Below are positions 60,622-64,000 of a stretch of DNA of 64,000 bases, in pieces. The stretch lies in the NCBI RefSeq assembly GCF_000832985.1, contig NZ_CP009920.1:2656001-2720000 (forward strand), in the 5' to 3' direction. A model generated the notes under the pieces. That model searched no databases and had not been told where the DNA came from. It saw only the letters and a list, made by a program, of their open reading frames with translations. A program made the position numbers and the translations under genes. Position 1 is the stretch's first letter. Every line of letters starts with the position of its first letter. This DNA comes from Priestia megaterium NBRC 15308 = ATCC 14581 (lineage in GTDB: Bacteria > Bacillota > Bacilli > Bacillales > Bacillaceae_H).

Positions 60622-62151
60622 ATGAATTTGTCAGCACAGCTTCATAAAACAGCTGAGCAATTTCCACAAAAATCGGCATATGTTTTTATGGACCAGGAAA
60701 CATCTTATGCAAATCTTGATGCATCGGTATCTAAGTTTGCTGATGGTCTGAAGCAGTTGGGTGTAAAAAAAGGAGATCATATCGCTTTGATTGTCGGCAA
60801 CTCGCCTCATTTTGTGATTGGATTGTACGGTGCTCTTCGAGTAGGAGCTACTGTTATACCGATTAATCCTATTTACACAGCGGATGAAATTAGCTACATG
60901 CTTCAGGATGGAGATGTAAAAGCAGTTATTGCGGTTGATTTACTTCTCCCTATTTTAAAGAGAATCATTGGACACGCTCCATTTTTGGAACACGTTATCT
61001 TATGTGAAACGACAGATACAGTGGAAAATATACCTTCTTATTTTCACACGTTTTCGCAAGTTGTAAACAGAGGGGAAGCTACATATGATTTTCTGGAGTT
61101 AAGAGAAGAAGATGTGGCCCTCATTCTGTATACGTCAGGAACAACTGGAAAACCAAAAGGAGCTATGCTTACACATAAGAATATTTATTCAAATGCTCAA
61201 GACGTAGCAGATTATTTAAGTATAAATGGGAATGACCGAGTCGTAGCTGCTTTGCCGATGTTTCACGTATTTTGTTTAACTGTTTCATTGAATGCGCCTT
61301 TAATGAATGGAGGAACGATATTAATTGAACCAAAATTCAGTCCATCTTCTATATTTGAATTAATTCAAAATCGACAAGCGACGATTTTTGCCGGCGTTCC
61401 CACAATGTATAATTTCTTACTTCAGCACGACAAAGGGAAAAAAGAGCACTTTCACACGGTAAGGCTTTGTATATCAGGGGGGGCATCAATGCCGGTGGCA
61501 CTTCTAACCAATTTTGAACGTAAGTTTGGGGTAATGGTAGCAGAAGGGTATGGATTATCTGAGGCTTCTCCTGTGACGTGTTTCAATCCGATTGATCGAG
61601 AGAGAAAAGCCGGTTCTATAGGCACATCTATTATGAATGTTGAAAATAAAGTGGTAAACGAACTAGGAGAAGAAGTAGAAGTAGGACAAGTCGGCGAACT
61701 TATCGTCAAAGGCCCTAACGTGATGAAAGGGTATTACAAGCTTCCTGAAGACACGGAATATGCTCTCCGAGATGGTTGGCTGTATACAGGTGACTTAGCA
61801 AGAATGGATAAGGAAGGTTATTTTTATATCGTTGACCGTAAAAAAGATTTAATTATCGTAGGAGGATATAACGTTTATCCTCGCGAAGTAGAAGAAGTGC
61901 TATATGCGCATCGGGATATTGTAGAAGTGGCTGTTATTGGAGTCCCTGATCCTTCCTTAGGTGAATGTGTGAAGTGTTACGTGGTTTGCAATAATCAAGA
62001 GATAACGGAAGAGAAGCTTATTGCCTACTGCAAAGAGCACCTTGCTAAATATAAAGTGCCAAGTGAAATTGAATTTTTAAAAGAACTTCCTAAAAATACA
62101 ACGGGAAAAATTTTACGTCGTGCACTGAAGCAACAAGTATCCCAGGAGTGA
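60622..62151 (+). CDS. lcfB: Long-chain acyl-CoA ligase LcfB (YhfL)
   Basis: 509 residues, close to B. subtilis YhfL (513). P-loop [16 protein letters not shown] near 171, [11 protein letters not shown] near 308, [13 protein letters not shown] near 386 and catalytic [11 protein letters not shown] near 495. It activates long-chain fatty acids for beta-oxidation. ATG 60622 follows AAAAGGAGG. A FadR-type operator lies upstream. A crotonase-family gene starts 38 bases after the stop. Confidence 0.9.
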   Translation: MNLSAQLHKTAEQFPQKSAYVFMDQETSYANLDASVSKFADGLKQLGVKKGDHIALIVGNSPHFVIGLYGALRVGATVIPINPIYTADEISYMLQDGDVKAVIAVDLLLPILKRIIGHAPFLEHVILCETTDTVENIPSYFHTFSQVVNRGEATYDFLELREEDVALILYTSGTTGKPKGAMLTHKNIYSNAQDVADYLSINGNDRVVAALPMFHVFCLTVSLNAPLMNGGTILIEPKFSPSSIFELIQNRQATIFAGVPTMYNFLLQHDKGKKEHFHTVRLCISGGASMPVALLTNFERKFGVMVAEGYGLSEASPVTCFNPIDRERKAGSIGTSIMNVENKVVNELGEEVEVGQVGELIVKGPNVMKGYYKLPEDTEYALRDGWLYTGDLARMDKEGYFYIVDRKKDLIIVGGYNVYPREVEEVLYAHRDIVEVAVIGVPDPSLGECVKCYVVCNNQEITEEKLIAYCKEHLAKYKVPSEIEFLKELPKNTTGKILRRALKQQVSQE

Positions 62152-62156
62152 TAAAA

Positions 62157-62170
62157 TGAAAGCGATTCCA
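62157..62170. promoter_or_regulatory. cre-like site before the enoyl-CoA hydratase gene
   Basis: TGAAAGCGATTCCA, one mismatch to consensus, lying between lcfB and the next gene. As an internal operon site it could act as a roadblock, or be coincidental. Confidence 0.4.
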
Positions 62171-62189
62171 ATTTGGAGGTGGTAAAAGG

Positions 62190-62966
62190 ATGTCATCTAT
62201 TTCTTATGAAATGAAGGGACACGTCGCCCATGTGATACTGAATCGTCCGGAAGCGATGAATGCTTTTAATTACGATATGCTTAAAGAATTGGAAGAAGTA
62301 ATTGAAGGAATTCGTATTGAAAAAGATATTCGAGTTGTGACGTTTAAAGGGGCAGGGGAAAAGTCTTTTAGTGTAGGGGCCGATTTAAAAGAACGTAAAA
62401 CTCTCTCTGATCAAGAGGTAAAGCGCAATATTTACAAAATAGGAGAAGTGTTTTCGAAGATAGAGCAGCTTCCTCAGCCAACGATAGCAATCATCAATGG
62501 ATATGCATTTGGAGGAGGAATGGAGCTGGCTTTAGCATGTGATTTCCGGATTGCTTCAACCGAAGCGCTTATGGGTTTAACGGAAACAAGTTTAGCGATT
62601 ATACCAGGAGCAGGAGGAACACAGCGTCTCCCTCGGTTAGTTGGGGAAGCAAAAGCAATGGAACTAATTTTAACAGCTCAGCGTCTCTCAGCATCAGAAG
62701 CGAAAGAATGTGGTCTAGTAACGAAGGTGGCTCCCGGATATGAAATAGAAGAAACAATAGATATTTTTATCTCTCTTTTATTGAAAAATGGGCCAATTGC
62801 ACTTCAGCAAGCAAAATTTGCTATCAAAGAAGGAATGAAGGCCGATTTGCAGACTGGTTTGCAAATTGAACGAAAAGCATATGAGTTAACGATTCCGACA
62901 GAAGATCGTCTCGAGGCGCTTCAGGCATTTGCTGAGAAAAGAAGACCTAGTTTTAAAGGGAAATAA
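62190..62966 (+). CDS. Enoyl-CoA hydratase (crotonase family)
   Basis: 258 residues. Oxyanion-hole segments KSFSVGADLKERK near 62 and GYAFGGGMELALACDF near 104, and both hydratase glutamates in GLTETSLAIIPGAGGTQRL near 130 and KAMELILTAQRL near 155. It hydrates trans-2-enoyl-CoA in beta-oxidation. TGGAGGTGG precedes ATG 62190. Co-transcribed with lcfB. Unlike the crotonase-family protein at 21157, it keeps the catalytic residues. Confidence 0.88.
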   Translation: MSSISYEMKGHVAHVILNRPEAMNAFNYDMLKELEEVIEGIRIEKDIRVVTFKGAGEKSFSVGADLKERKTLSDQEVKRNIYKIGEVFSKIEQLPQPTIAIINGYAFGGGMELALACDFRIASTEALMGLTETSLAIIPGAGGTQRLPRLVGEAKAMELILTAQRLSASEAKECGLVTKVAPGYEIEETIDIFISLLLKNGPIALQQAKFAIKEGMKADLQTGLQIERKAYELTIPTEDRLEALQAFAEKRRPSFKGK

Positions 62967-62968
62967 GA

Positions 62969-62997
62969 AAGGGCTGTCTAATTGACAGCTCTTTTTT
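62969..62997 (+). terminator. Terminator of lcfB-enoyl-CoA hydratase
   Basis: AAAGGGCTGTC / GACAGCTCTTT with a T run. Confidence 0.88.
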
Positions 62998-63164
62998 AGT
63001 TTCTTCTATAAGAAAAGAATAATAAAAAAGAATATGTGAAAGCGCAGGAACAAAGAAGACAAAGTTACAGCTGGCTTTTGTCTATAATATTTACTATAAT
63101 ACGTTGCAGTAGTCGTTGTTCAAATCTATAAATAATAGTTTTTAATTTTTTTCTTTAAAAACCA

Positions 63165-63193
63165 TTGACTTTAGTTAAAATATATTTTATTAT
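63165..63193 (+). promoter_or_regulatory. rrn promoter P1
   Basis: TTGACT, 17 bases, TATTAT, preceded by AT-rich sequence that could serve as an UP element. It is about 190 bases before the 16S start. Confidence 0.75.
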
Positions 63194-63255
63194 TATAAAG
63201 CGTCGTTGAGACATATCGTTAACAACGAAGCTAAAAAAAGAATTTTAAAAAGTTG

Positions 63256-63284
63256 TTGACATTACGTTGATAACTTGATAAGAT
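63256..63284 (+). promoter_or_regulatory. rrn promoter P2
   Basis: TTGACA, 17 bases, TAAGAT. The leader after it contains the typical antitermination-like TTTGAAAACTGAACAAAG near 63317-63334. Two tandem promoters are usual for Bacillus rRNA operons. Confidence 0.85.
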
Positions 63285-63381
63285 GATAAAGTCGCTTAAG
63301 AGCGGCGGTTGAACTTTGAAAACTGAACAAAGCGACAAACGTCAACGTTAAATTTTATTTTTTAATTGAGCAAGTCAAACA

Positions 63382-64000
<619 letters not shown>

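Overview
The window is from a Bacillaceae chromosome and most likely from Priestia (Bacillus) megaterium. Three things point there: the start of a 16S rRNA gene at the right edge, a small acid-soluble spore protein at 7720-7938 whose sequence matches my memory of the B. megaterium spore protein called SASP-C, and a gene order largely collinear with the Bacillus subtilis yhe/yha/yhg/yhf region. All identifications come from reading the sequence; no database search was possible. The DNA is low in GC, with Bacillus-type ribosome-binding sites and many GTG and TTG starts.

Layout. 1-4409 is the thiazole half of thiamin synthesis (tenI partial, thiO, thiS, thiG, thiF, thiD), tightly coupled. 4440-10648 holds single genes: gpmA, a small coiled-coil membrane protein, an NAD(P)-binding protein, a CorC-type transporter, sspC with a tRNA-like RNA in its leader, the shared sugar-importer ATPase msmX, and a PucR-type regulator. 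10678-15887 is a sporulation block with four successive YheC/YheD ATP-grasp genes behind a sigma-K-type promoter, then yheE. 16075-31262 follows the yheA-yhaX-hemZ-yhaR-yhaQ-yhaP-yhaM-yhaL-prsA-yhaI-scoC-yhaH-trpP order, with two copies of a dispersed structured repeat, a fatty-acid ligase, an HU gene and tandem YjcZ-type microproteins added. scoC (hpr) carries an in-frame stop at codon 23, and a small membrane-protein gene near trpP is frameshifted at its start codon.

31387-43525 runs serC, an inserted padR / elaA / oatA-like group, hit, ecsA, ecsB, ecsC, yhaA, a PAP2 phosphatase and yhfA. The hit-ecsA gap holds a regular five-unit repeat with its own terminator and a forespore-type promoter candidate. 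43609-50991 is heme and wall: hmoB, pbpF, hemE, hemH, hemY, and a TetR regulator. 51045-58317 holds a class B penicillin-binding protein, then an orphan sugar-binding lipoprotein with a YesM/YesN-type two-component pair. 58356-62966 holds yhfH, yhfI, lplJ, a long-chain acyl-CoA ligase under a FadR-type operator, and an enoyl-CoA hydratase. The window ends in a ribosomal RNA operon with two promoters and 619 bases of 16S rRNA.

How the parts relate. Sporulation is a recurring theme (sspC, the yhe ATP-grasp cluster, yhaX, yhaL, YjcZ proteins, pbpF, and the hit-ecsA repeat). Catabolite control is suggested by cre-like sites at msmX, the acyl-CoA ligase at 19538, the two-component pair and the enoyl-CoA hydratase, although single-mismatch cre sites are expected by chance in a window this size. 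The points most worth following are the tRNA-like element in the sspC leader, the five-unit repeat between hit and ecsA, the scoC nonsense codon, and the covarying dispersed repeat.
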